From assembly GCA_007258455.2 (NCBI GenBank), contig VDFB02193867.1:572235057-572299056 (forward strand): DNA of 64,000 bases, written 5' to 3'. This DNA comes from Sequoia sempervirens. Its lineage: Eukaryota > Streptophyta > Pinopsida > Cupressales > Cupressaceae. Positions 1 to 9,775 of this stretch are shown piece after piece (position 1 is the stretch's first letter; every line of letters begins with the position of its first letter). The notes beneath the pieces were generated by a model that saw nothing but the letters and a program-made list of their open reading frames with translations, searched no databases and was not told the DNA's origin. Position numbers and translations under genes: made by a program.

Positions 1-174
1 ACCCATTTTTTGAGCCCGATTTTGGGACCCATTTTTGGACATGATTTTTAAGGCCCAATTTTGGGTCCCATTTTTGTAGCCTGATTTTGGGACCCATTTT
101 GGGACCCGATTTTCAGAGCCCACTTTTGGAGCCCGATTTTTGGAGAGGCAAATTCTTGGACCCTGTTTTGGAAC

Positions 175-199
175 CCACTTTTGGACTTTCCAAAAGTGG
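175..199. repeat. Conserved palindrome of the array (copy A; seven more listed)
   Basis: The arms CCACTTTTGG and CCAAAAGTGG are perfect reverse complements around a 5-base ACTTT loop. Other copies lie at 577-601 (one arm mismatch), 3020-3044, 6590-6614, 8557-8581, 9668-9692 and 11604-11628 (one mismatch). A copy at about 1068-1095 has lost most of its left arm. Each is followed by A-rich sequence, then AAAGTTTCCTTATAAAAATG. It is the best conserved block in the array, so it is either young or constrained. Confidence 0.85.
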
Positions 200-1903
200 A
201 AAAAATTCTAAAAATGGAAAGTTTCCTTATAAAAATGTTAAGTCTTATTCAAACTTAATTTGGAGCCTGATTTTGGGACCCATTTTGGACCCGATTTGTA
301 AGTCCCAATTTTGGGATCAATTTTTAAGGCCCAATTTTGGGACCCATTTTTTGAGCAGATTTTGGATCCATTTTCGGACCCGATTTATAAGGCCCAATTT
401 TGGGACCCATTTTTTGAGCCCGATTTTTGGATCCATTTTCAGACCCAATTTCTAAGGCCCAATTTTGGGACCCATTTTTTGAGCTCGATTTTCAGACCCA
501 TTTTCGGACCCGATTTTCAGAGCCCACTTTTGGAGCCCGATTTTTGGAGGCAAATTCTTGGACATTGTTTTGGAACCCACTTTTCGACTTTCCAAAAGTG
601 GAAAAAAATTCTGCAAAATGGAAAGTTTCCTTATAAAAATGTTAGTCTTATTCAAACATAATTTGGAGCCCGATTTTGGGACCCATTTTCGGACCCTATT
701 TCTAAGTCTCATTTTCGGACCCAATTTTTAAGGCCCGATCTTGGGACCCATTTTTTGAGCCCCATTTTCGGACTCGATTTTGTGACCCATTTTTTTAGCC
801 CGATTTTGGGACCCATTTTTTTAGCCTGAATTTGGGACCCATTTTGGGACCCGATTTTGAAGGCTCAGTTTTGGGGCCCATTTTTGAGCCGATTTTGGGA
901 TCCATTTTGGACCGAAATTTAAGGCCCAATTTTGGGACCCATTTTTTGAGCCCAATTTCGGGACCCAATTTTTAGGGTCTAATTTTGGGACCCATTTTTT
1001 GAGCTCGATTTTGGGACCCATTTAATGACTCGATTTTCAGAGCTCACTTTTCGAGCCCGATTTTTGGACCCTGTTTTGGACTTTCCAAAAGTGGAAAAAA
1101 TTCTGAAAAATGGAAAGTTTCCTTATAAAAATGTAAGTTTTATTCAAATTTAATTTGGGTTGGATTTTTTACATTTGAGCTATTGATGATGATATATATT
1201 TTGGGGCCTATTTTTGGACCCTGTTTTTTGGGACTTGATCCAATCCCACTTTTTGTGGCTCGATTTTCGGGACCCACTTTCGGAGCCTAATTTTTGGGAC
1301 CTATTTTTGGACCCTGATTTTTGGGACTCGATCCAGTCCCACCTTTTGTGACTCGATTTTTGGGACCCACTTTTGGAGCCCGATTTTTGGGACCTATTTT
1401 TGGACCTTGTGTTTTAGGACTCGATCCAGTCCCACCTTTTGTGGCTCGATTTTCGGAGCTGAGTTTCGGCACCCACCTCTGGAGCCCATTTTTCGGAGCT
1501 AATTTTTGGGACCCATTTTTGAGCCGATTTTCGGAGCCAACTTTTGGGACCCATTTTCGAAGCCGATCTCTTGGACCCATTTTCGGAGCCAATTTTTGGG
1601 ACCTATTTTTGGAGACTCTTTTTGGGCTTGATTTTCGGAGTCGAGTTTTGGGACCCCCATATTTGGAGCCCGATTCTCGGACCCGATATTTGGACCTATT
1701 TTTGGAGCCACTTTTCTGGGACTCAATGCAGCCGCCACCTTTTGGGGCTCGATATTCGGAGCCGAGTTTTGCGACCCAATTTTGCACCCCGATTCTCAGA
1801 GCCGAGTTTTGGGACCGGTTGTCGGAGCCGATCTTTGGGGCCCATTTTCTGAGCCATTTTTTGGACACTGATTTTCAAACCCGATTCGATCCCGCTTTTC
1901 CAC

Positions 1904-1966
1904 ACCCCTATGAGTTCGTACACCGCTCGCACCCATTTTCGGAGCCGATTGTTGGAGCCCGATTTT
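1904..1966 (+). repeat. TGCGAG/CTCGCA hairpin family (several copies)
   Basis: A ~30-bp element of the form CACCCCTGCGAGTTCGTACA with a downstream CTCGCACCC; TGCGAG and CTCGCA can pair around an ~11-nt loop. Copies: about 1901-1933, 3985-4018, 5055-5091, 5127-5157, 5163-5195, 5258-5289 and 12494-12523. Four of them crowd the 240 bp before the truncated 5S, and the last one runs straight into it. Function unknown. Confidence 0.6.
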
Positions 1967-2283
1967 CAGAGCCAATTTTTGGGACCCATTTTCCAAGCCG
2001 ATCTTTGGGACCCATTTTCGGAGCCGATTGTTGGAGCCCAATTTTTGGAGCCAATTTTTGGGACCCATTTTCGGTGCCAATCTTTGGGACCCACTTTCGG
2101 AGCCGATCTTTGGGACCCACTTTCAGATCCTCTTTCTGGGACTTGATTTGGGCTGACCTTTTGAGGGTCAATTTCTGAAGCCGAGTTTGGGGCCGATTTT
2201 TGGAACTGATTTTCAAAGCCAATTTTTGGGACCCATTTTCTAGTGTTTTATCAGATGACCCATTTTTGGAATGCATTTTGTGG

Positions 2284-2598
2284 AGCTAATTTTTGGGACC
2301 CCTATTTTCTAAAGGCGGCCCGGTCACGAGCCTAGGGCCTGCCAATGGGACTCGACTCAGGGACCTTTGGTACAAGACTACTGGGATGGAGGCTCCAATG
2401 CGGCACTGGAACGCCCTGTCCACCTTGGAACTGGACAACCTCTGGAAAGCCCCCTCCAGAAACATGCACCCCCATATACCCCACATCGGATCGGTCCTGG
2501 GGAAGGGAAACCCCAAACTCGGGACAGGGCGGGATCGCACGAAAGGTGACTTCGTTATTAGTGTGTGCCCCAAGACAGTGTGGTGACAAGTCCTTGAT
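2284..2598 (+). promoter_or_regulatory. Conserved leader upstream of 5S copy 1
   Basis: A GC-richer block of about 315 bp that breaks the 13-bp motif. It is repeated almost unchanged at 5399-5722, also directly in front of a 5S gene. Conserved words include GGCGGCCCGGTCACGAGCCTA, CACATCGGATCGGTCCT and CCCCAAGACAGTGTGGTGACA. It behaves as the 5S non-transcribed spacer. No clear TATA-like box was found at about -28. Plant 5S transcription relies mainly on the internal A-box, intermediate element and C-box. Confidence 0.65.
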
Positions 2599-2716
2599 GG
2601 GTGCGATCATACCACCGTTAGTGCATAGGATCCCATCAGAACTCCGCAGCTAGGCGCGCTTGGGCCGTAGAAGTACTGGGATGGGTGACCTCTTGGGATG
2701 TCCCGTTGTTGCACCC
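2599..2716 (+). rRNA. 5S rRNA gene, full length but degenerate (copy 1)
   Basis: Starts GGGTGCGATCATACC and ends GTTGCACCC, 118 nt, followed by a T7 run (2717-2723) that fits a Pol III terminator. The internal promoter is recognisable but mutated: the A-box reads AGCTAGGCGCGCTTGGGC instead of the usual AGTTAAGCG form, and the C-box has several changes after GGATGGGTGACC. Probably a pseudogene. The 3' flank (AGTGTTTGGTCGAGTGACCC) recurs after the other 5S copies, so the whole unit, not just the gene, was duplicated. Confidence 0.85.
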
Positions 2717-5288
2717 TTTTTTTAGTGTTTGGTCGAGTGACCCATTTCTTGGACCCTCTTTTTTTGGACCTAATTTTGTAGCCTGATTTTGGGACCCATT
2801 TTATGAGCCCGACTTTGGGACCAGACTTTTAAGGCCCAATTTTGGGACCCATTTTCGGACCCGATTTTTCAAAGCCCACTTTTGGAGCCCAATTTTTGGA
2901 GCCAAATTCTTGGACCTTGTTTTGGAATCCATTTTGGGACCCATTTTCGGACCCGATCTTCAAAGCCCACTTTTGGAGGCCGATTTTTGGAGCCAAATTC
3001 TTGGACCCTGTTTTGGAACCCACTTTTGGACTTTCCAAAAGTGGAAAAAATTCTGAAAATGGAAAGTTTCCTTATAAAAATGTTAGTTTGATGGAAATTT
3101 AATTTAGATTGGATTTTTAACATGTGAGCTATTGATGATGATATCTATTTTGGGACCTATTTTTGGACCCTATTTTTTGGGATTGGATCCAGTCCCACTT
3201 TTTGTGGCTCAATTTTCGGAGCCAAGTTTCGGGACCAACTTTTGCAGGCAGATTTTTGGGACCAAATTTTGGACCCTGATTTTTGGGACTCGATCTAGTC
3301 CCACTTTTTGTGGCTCGATTTTCAGAGCCGAGTTTCAGGACCCACTTTTGGAGCCCAATTTTCGGGACCTCTTTTTGGACCCTATTTTTTTGGACTCGAT
3401 CCAGTCCCACTTTTTGTGGCTTGATTTTCGAAGCCAAGTTTCGGGACCCACTTTTGGAGCCCGTTTTTCGGAGCCAATTTTTGGGACCCATCTTTGAGCC
3501 GATTTTCAGAGCCAACTTTATGGACCCACTTTCGGAGCCGATCTTTGGGACCCATTTTTAGAGCCGGTTTTTGGGACCTAGTTTTTGAGACTATTTTTTT
3601 GGGCTCGATTTTCGGAGTTGAGTTTTGAGACCCACATATTTGGCGCCTGATTCTCGGACCCACTATTTGGTACCCATTTTTGGAGCCAATTTTTGGAGCC
3701 CAATTTTTGGAGCCAATTTTTTGGACCCATTTTTGGAGCCAATTTTTGGGACGTAGTTTTGGAGCCATTTTTCTGGGACTCAATGCAGCCCCGACCTTTT
3801 GGGGCTCAATATTCGGAGCCGAGTTTTGGGACCCAATTTCGCATCCCGATTCTCGAAGCTGAGTTTTGGGACCGGTGTTTGGAGCCGATCTTTGGGGCCC
3901 ATTTTTAAACTCAATTTTTTGACCCAGTTTTGGTGCTGATTTTTGGGACCCATTTTCTGAGCCATTTTTTGGACCCCGCTTTTCCGCACCGCTGCGAGTT
4001 TGTACACCACTCGCACCCATTTTCGGAGCTGATTATTGGACCTTGATTTTCGAAGCAAATTTTTGGGACCCATTTTCGGAGCCGATCTTTGGGACCCATT
4101 TTCGTAGTCAATTGTTTGAGCCCAATTTTTGGAGCCAATTTTTGGGACCCATTTTCGGCACCGATCTTTGTGGCCCATTTTCAGAGCCAATCTTCGGGAC
4201 CCATTTTCAGAGCCGGTTTTAGGAGCCCTCTTTCTGGGACTCGATCTGGGCGAACCTTTTGGGGCTTGATTTTCGGAGCCGAGTTTGGGGACCCAATCTT
4301 GAAGCCTGATTCTCGGAGCCGATTTTTGGGACGCATTTTTGGAGCCGATTTTTGGAACCGATTTTCAGAGCCAATTTTCGGGACCCATTTTCGGAGCCGA
4401 TCTTTGGGACCCATTTTCAAAGCCGATTTTTGGGACCCAGTTTTAGAGCCGAGTTTTTGGACCCATTTTTCGAGCCGACTTTTGGGTCTTATCAGATGAC
4501 CCAGTTTTGGAACTGATTTCCAGGACCCACTTTTGGAGCCCGATTCTCGGAACCAATCTTTGGGACCTATTTTTGGAGACTCTTTTTTGGGGCTCGATCT
4601 AGTCCCACCTTCCGAGGTTCGATTCTCGGAGCTGAGTTTCAGGACCCACTTTTGGGGCCCAATTCTCGCAGCCAATTTTTGGGACCTTTTTTCAGAGTCA
4701 ATTTTTGGAGCCCCATTTTCAGAGCCAATTTTAGGGACCAATTTTCAGAGCCGATCTTTAGGACCCATTTTTAGAGCCAATTTTTGGGGCCCTTTTTCTC
4801 GAACTGGATCCATCCCACCTTTTGGGGCTCAATTTTCGGAGTCGAGTTTTGGTACACAATTTCAGAGCTTATTTTTTAGACCCGCTTTCCTAGCCGACTT
4901 TTGGGACCGATTTTCAAGGCCAATTTTCGGAACCCATTTTCGGAGCCGATATTTGCAGACCCATTTTTAGCACCGAGTTTTGGGACCCATTTTCCGAGCA
5001 GACTTTTGGACCCCGATTTTCAGAGCTAACTTTTGGGACCCGATTCAATCCCACTTTTCTGCACTGCTGCAAGTTCCTACAACACTCACACCCTGTTTTG
5101 GGACCCGATTCAATCCCACTTTTTCGCACCCCTGCGAATTCCTGACATGCTCGCACCTATTTTTGCAACACTGTGAGTTCCTACAACACTCGCACCCAGT
5201 TCGGCACCAATTTTCAGGACCCGCTTTTGGACCCGATTCAGTCCAACGTTTCCGCACCCCTACGAGCCCCTGCAACACTCGCACCCGT

Positions 5289-5360
5289 GCGAGTTAAGCC
5301 CGCTTGGGCCGGAGTGGTACGGGGATGGGTGAACTCCCGGGAAGTCCCGGTGTTACACCC
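5289..5360 (+). pseudogene. 5'-truncated 5S rRNA pseudogene
   Basis: Only the 3' ~70 nt remain, from GAGTTAAGCCCGCTTGGGCC to GTGTTACACCC, followed by TTTT. The A-box and most of the C-box (GGATGGGTGAACTCCCGGG) are kept, but the first ~46 nt are replaced by the TGCGAG hairpin sequence that lies directly upstream. The 3' flank TCTAGTGTTTTATCAAATGA matches the flanks of the other 5S copies. Confidence 0.8.
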
Positions 5361-5398
5361 TTTTCTAGTGTTTTATCAAATGACCCATTTTTGGAATG

Positions 5399-5722
5399 CA
5401 TTTTGTGGAGCTGATTTTTTGGACACCTATTTTCTAAAGGCGGCCCGGTCACGAGCCTAGCGTCCGCAAATGGGAATCGACTCAGGCACCTTCAGTACAA
5501 GACTACTGGGACGGGGCTCCGATGCGGCACTGGAACGCCCTATCCACCTTGGAACTGGACAACCTCTGGAAAGCCCCCTCCAGAAACATGCACCCCCGTA
5601 TACCCCACATCGGATCGGTCCTCGGGAAGGGAAACCCCAAACCCGAGACAGGTCAAGATCGCACAAAAGGTGACTGCGTTGTTTGTGTGTGCCCCAAGAC
5701 AGTGTGGTGACAAATCCTTGAT
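5399..5722 (+). promoter_or_regulatory. Conserved leader upstream of 5S copy 3
   Basis: Second copy of the leader at 2284-2598, with scattered substitutions and the same order of words up to GACAAATCCTTGAT just before the 5S start. The pairing of leader plus 5S in both places supports an ancestral 5S unit about 0.45 kb long. Confidence 0.65.
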
Positions 5723-5840
5723 GGGTGTGATCATACCTGTGTTAGTGCACCGAATCCAATCAGAACTCCACAGTTAAGTGCGCTCGGACCGGAGTAGTAC
5801 TGGAATGGGTGACCTCCCGGGAAGTCCCGGTGTTGCACCC
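5723..5840 (+). rRNA. 5S rRNA gene, full length, mildly degenerate (copy 3)
   Basis: 118 nt from GGGTGTGATCATACC to GTGTTGCACCC, then a T7 run (5841-5847). The A-box start AGTTAAG, the intermediate AGTAGTACTGG and the C-box ATGGGTGACCTCCCGGGAAG are close to the general plant form. About 15 positions differ from a typical seed-plant 5S, including changes in the A-box 3' half. This is the best preserved 5S in the window, but the changes make function doubtful. Confidence 0.88.
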
Positions 5841-5889
5841 TTTTTTTAGAGTTTGGTCGAGTGACCCATTTTTGGGAGAAATTTTTGGA

Positions 5890-6073
5890 ATGCTTTTTGT
5901 GCAGCCCACTTTCGAGACCCCCCCAGCCCCTAAGTCACCCAAGTCCGATGCATGTCCAATCGCAAAGTTCGCCAAGTTTCGGGGTGGGGACGAGACTATC
6001 GGAATGGGACTCCGTGGGTGGCCTCTCGACTGACACTGCCCCCCTATATAAGCTATTTGTCCGATTCCCAGAA
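5890..6073 (-). promoter_or_regulatory. GC-rich unique block with RNA polymerase I start-like motif
   Basis: This block differs from the surrounding 13-bp words and occurs once. On the minus strand positions 6050-6039 read TATATAGGGGGG, an exact match to the core of the plant 35S rDNA transcription start motif (TATATA followed by G-run). The same position in poly-C modules 2-4 holds a weaker CCCCCATATTT version. On the plus strand the same bases could serve as a TATATAA box. No 18S, ITS or 25S sequence is visible nearby, so activity cannot be claimed. Confidence 0.4.
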
Positions 6074-6135
6074 ATCGGTAGGATGACACCAAAAAATGAT
6101 CTAGCCCCCCCTGATTTACGAGTTTTGTATCCAAA
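6074..6135 (+). repeat. Poly-C module (first of six)
   Basis: AATCGGTAGGATGAC, then an AAAAATGATC word, a C-run of 6-13 bases, and GATTTACGAGTTTTGTATCC. Other copies begin near 7226, 8031, 9174, 10236 and 11090, so spacing is about 0.8-1.2 kb. C-runs this long are likely to slip, and copy-specific lengths are seen. Confidence 0.75.
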
Positions 6136-6697
6136 CTTTCGGAGCCCGATTTTTGGGCCCTGTTTTTCTGGGCTCGATCCAGTCCCACTTTTTGGGGCTT
6201 GATTTTCGGAGGCGAGTTTCAGGGCCCACTTTTGGATCCCGATTCTCGGGGCCGATTTCTGTGGCCCATTTTCGGAACCGATTTTTGGGACCCATTTTCG
6301 GAGCCGATCTCGAGGACCCATTTCGTGATCCAATTTTTAAGTCCTGATTTTGGGACCCATTTTCAGACACGATTTTTAAGGCCCAATTTTGGGACCCATT
6401 TTTTGAGCCGAATTTGGGACCCATTTTGGACCCGTCTTTTAAGGCCCAATTTTGGGACCAACTTTTTGACCCCGATTTTGGGATCTATTTTCGGGCCCAA
6501 TTTTTAGGGCCCAATTTTGGGACCAGATTTTCAGAGCTCACTTTTGGAGCCCATTTTTGGAGTCAAATTTTTGGACCCTATTTTGGAACCCACTTTTGGA
6601 CTCTCCAAAAGTGGAAAAATTTCTGAAAATGAAAAGTTTCCTTATAAAAATGTTAGTTTTATTGAAATTTAATTTGGATTGGATTTTTAACATGTGA

Positions 6698-8663
6698 GCT
6701 ATTGATGATGATATCTATTTTGGGACATATTTTTGGACTCTGTTTTTTGGGACAGGATCTAGTCCCACTTTTTGTAGCTCAATTTTTGGAGCCGAGTTTC
6801 GGAACCCACTTTTTGAGACCGATTTTCGGGACCTATTTTTGGACCTTGATTTTTGGGACTCGATCCAGTCCCACTTTTTGTGGCCCGATTTTCGAAGCCG
6901 AGTTTCAGGACCCACTTTTGGAGCCTGATTTTCGATAGCTATTTTTTGACCCTATTTTTTGGGACTCAATCCAGTCCCACTTTTTGTGGCTCGATTTTCA
7001 GAGCGTAGTTTCGGGACCCAATTTTGGAGCCCGTTTTACGGAGCTGATGTTTGGGACCCATCTTCGAGCTGATTCTTGGAGCCAACTTTTGGGACCCACT
7101 TTCGGAGCCGATCTCTGGGAACCATTTTCAGAGCCGATTTTTGGGACCTATTTTTGGAGACTATTTGTTTGGGCTCGATTTTCGTAGTCAAGTTTTGGGA
7201 CCCCCATATTTGGAGCCCGATTCCCAAAAATCGGTAGGATGACGCTGAAAAATGATCAAGCCCTCCGGCCCCCCCCCCCCGATTTACGAGTTTTGTATCC
7301 AAACTTTCAGAGCCCAATTTTTGGGCCCTATTTTTCTGGGCTCGATCCAGTCCCACTTTTTTGGGCTTGATTTTCGGAGGCGAGTTCGTGGCCCACTCTT
7401 GGATCCCGATTCTCGAGGCCGATTTTTTGGGCCCATTTTCGCAGCCGATTTTTGGGACCCATTTTCGAAGCCGATCTCTGGGACCCATTTCGGGACCTGA
7501 TTTTTAAGTCCTAATTTTGGGACCCATTTTCGGGCCCGATTTTTAAGGCCCTATTTTGGGACCCATTTTTTGAGCCCAATTTTGGGACCCATTTTCGGAC
7601 CCGACTTTTAAGGCCCAATTTTTGGAACCACTTTTTGACCCGATTTTCGGATCCATTTTCGGGCCCGATTTACCACTTTTGGAGCCAACTTTTGGAGTTC
7701 AATTTTTGGGACCTATTTTTGGACCCTGATTTTTGGGACTCGGTCCAGTCCCACTTTTTGTGGCTTGATTTTCCGAGCCAAGTTTTGGGACCCACTTTTG
7801 GAGCCCGATTTTTGGGACCTATTTTTGGACCCTGTTTTTTGCGACTCGATGCAGTCCCACTTTTTGTGGCTTGATTTTCGAAGCCAAGTTTCGGCACCCA
7901 CTTTTGGAGCCGATTTTTGGGATCCATCTTCGAGCCGATTTTTAGGACCTCTCTTTGGAGACTATTTTTTTGGCCTCGATTTTCGGGGTTGAGTTTTGGG
8001 ACCCCCATATTTCAAGCCCGATTCCCAGAAATCAGTAGGACGACGCCGAAAAATGATCAAGCCCCCCCCCCCCCACAATTTACAAGTTTTGTATCCAAAC
8101 TATCGGAGCCCGATTTTAGGGCCCTGTTTTTTTGGGCTCGATCTAGTCCCACTTTTTGGGGCTTGATTTTCAGAGGCGAGTTTTGAGGCCCACTCTTGGA
8201 TCCCGATTCTCGGGGCTGATTTTTTGGGCCCATTTTCGCAGCCAATTTTTGGGACACATTTTTGGAGCCGATCTCTGGGACCCATTTCGGGACCCGATTT
8301 TTAAGTCTCGATTTTGGGACCCATTTTTGGACTCGATTTTTAAGGCCCAATTTTGGGACCCTTTTTTGATCCCGATTTTGGGACCCATTTTCGGACGGAG
8401 CTTTTAAAGGCCCAATTTTAGGGGACCACTTTTTAGGCGATTTTGGGATCCATTTTTGGGCAGATTTTTAAAGAGCCCAATTTTGGGACCCAATTTTCAG
8501 AGCCCACTTTTGGAGACCAATTTTTGGAGGCAAATTTTTGGACCCTGTATTGGAACCCACTTTTGGACTCTCCAAAAGTGGAAAAAATTCTGAAAATAGA
8601 AATTTACTTATAAAAATGTTAGTTATATTGAAATTTAATTTGGATTGGATTTTTAACATGTGA
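6698..8663 (+). repeat. Higher-order unit 3 (1.97 kb)
   Basis: Runs between the third and fourth anchor copies. It contains two poly-C modules (near 7260 and 8062), each followed by GATTTACGAG-like sequence and a GATCCAGTCCCACTTTTTGG word, and ends with the palindrome at 8557-8581. No 5S remnant was seen. Confidence 0.6.
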
Positions 8664-9775
8664 GCTATTGATGATGATATCTATTTTGGGACTTATTTTT
8701 TGACCTTGTTTTTTGGGACAGGATCCAGTCCCACTTTTTGTGGCTCAATTTTCGGAGCCGAGTTTTGGGACCCACTTTTCGAGGCCGGTTTTCGGGACCT
8801 ATTTTTGGACCCTGATTTTTGGGACTTGATCCAGTCCCACTTTTTGTGGCTCAATTTTCGGAGCCGAGTTTCGGGACCCACTTTTGGAACCCGATTTTTG
8901 GGACCTATTTTTGGACCCTATTTTTTGGGACTCGATCCAGTCCCACTTTTTGTGGCTCAATTTTCAGAGCCGAGTTTCGGGACCCACTTTTGGACCCCTT
9001 TTTTGGAGTCGATTTTCAAAGTTAAATTTTTGGACCCACTTTCAGAGCCGATCTCTGGGACCCATTTTTGGAGCTGATTTTTGGCACCTATTTTTGGAGA
9101 CTATTTTTTTGGGCTCGATTTTCGGTGTCGAATTTTGGGGCCCCCATATTTGGAGCCTGATTCCCATAAATTGGTAGGACGATGCCGAAAAATGATCAAG
9201 CCCCCCACCCCCGATTTACGAGTTTTGTATTCAAACTATCGGAGCCTGATTTGAGGGCCCTGTTTTTCTGGGCTCGATCCAGTCCCACTTTTTGGGGCTT
9301 GATTTTCGGAGGCAAGTTTCGAGGCCCACTCTTGAATCCCGATTCTCGGGGCTGATTTTTTGGGCCCATTTTCGCGGACCCATTTTCGGAGCTGATCTCT
9401 GGGATCCATTTCAGACCATTTTAAGTTACCTTAAATTCATTTTCTCGACCCCATTTTTAAGGGTCTCTATTTTAGACCCATTTTTGACCTGATTTTGGGA
9501 CCCATTTTCTAATCTCAATTTTTAGGCTCAATTTTGGGACCCACCTTTGACCCCGCATTTTGGGATCCATTTTCGGCCCAATTTTAAGGCCCAATTTTGG
9601 ACCATATTTAGAGCCAACTTTTGGAGCCTGATTTTTGGAGGCAAATTTTTGGACCCTATTTTGGAACCCACTTTTGGACTCTCCAAAAGTGGAAAAAATT
9701 TTGAAAATGGAAAGTTTCCTTATAAAAATGTTAGTTTTATTGAAATTTAATTTAGATTGGATTTTTAAGATGTGA
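8664..9775 (+). repeat. Higher-order unit 4 (1.1 kb)
   Basis: A short version of the unit with one poly-C module (near 9200) and one palindrome (9668-9692). It is about 0.85 kb shorter than its neighbours, consistent with an internal deletion by unequal exchange. Confidence 0.6.

Larger units (their letters stand above)
1179..3127 (+). repeat. Higher-order unit 1 (~1.95 kb) with 5S rRNA
   Basis: Measured from one copy of the anchor GCTATTGATGATGATAT to the next. It contains a run of GGGACC/GGAGCC words, a short TGCGAG-type hairpin near 1910, the 5S leader and 5S copy 1, then the palindrome of the next module at 3020-3044. Its length is close to units 3 and 5 (1.97 and 1.94 kb), which supports a real higher-order period. 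Units 3-5 instead contain poly-C modules and no 5S. Confidence 0.6.
3128..6697 (+). repeat. Higher-order unit 2 (3.57 kb), expanded, with two 5S-related copies
   Basis: The interval between the second and third anchor copies. It is the longest unit and holds several TGCGAG hairpins, the truncated 5S, the full-length 5S copy, a GC-rich unique block with the Pol-I-like motif, and the first poly-C module. It looks like a composite of two ancestral units plus spacer sequence. Confidence 0.55.

Noticed and set aside
1321..2178. 285-codon frame with FGARFSEP-like repeats as a gene
   Set aside because: The product is a direct translation of the 13-bp satellite words; similar frames exist on the other strand and in other phases, and none has domain structure.
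2284..5845. Two leader-plus-5S blocks as LTRs of a Cassandra-type element
   Set aside because: Cassandra LTRs do carry 5S sequence, but here no TG/CA ends, primer-binding site, polypurine tract or target duplication frames the blocks, and the interval between them is spacer satellite.
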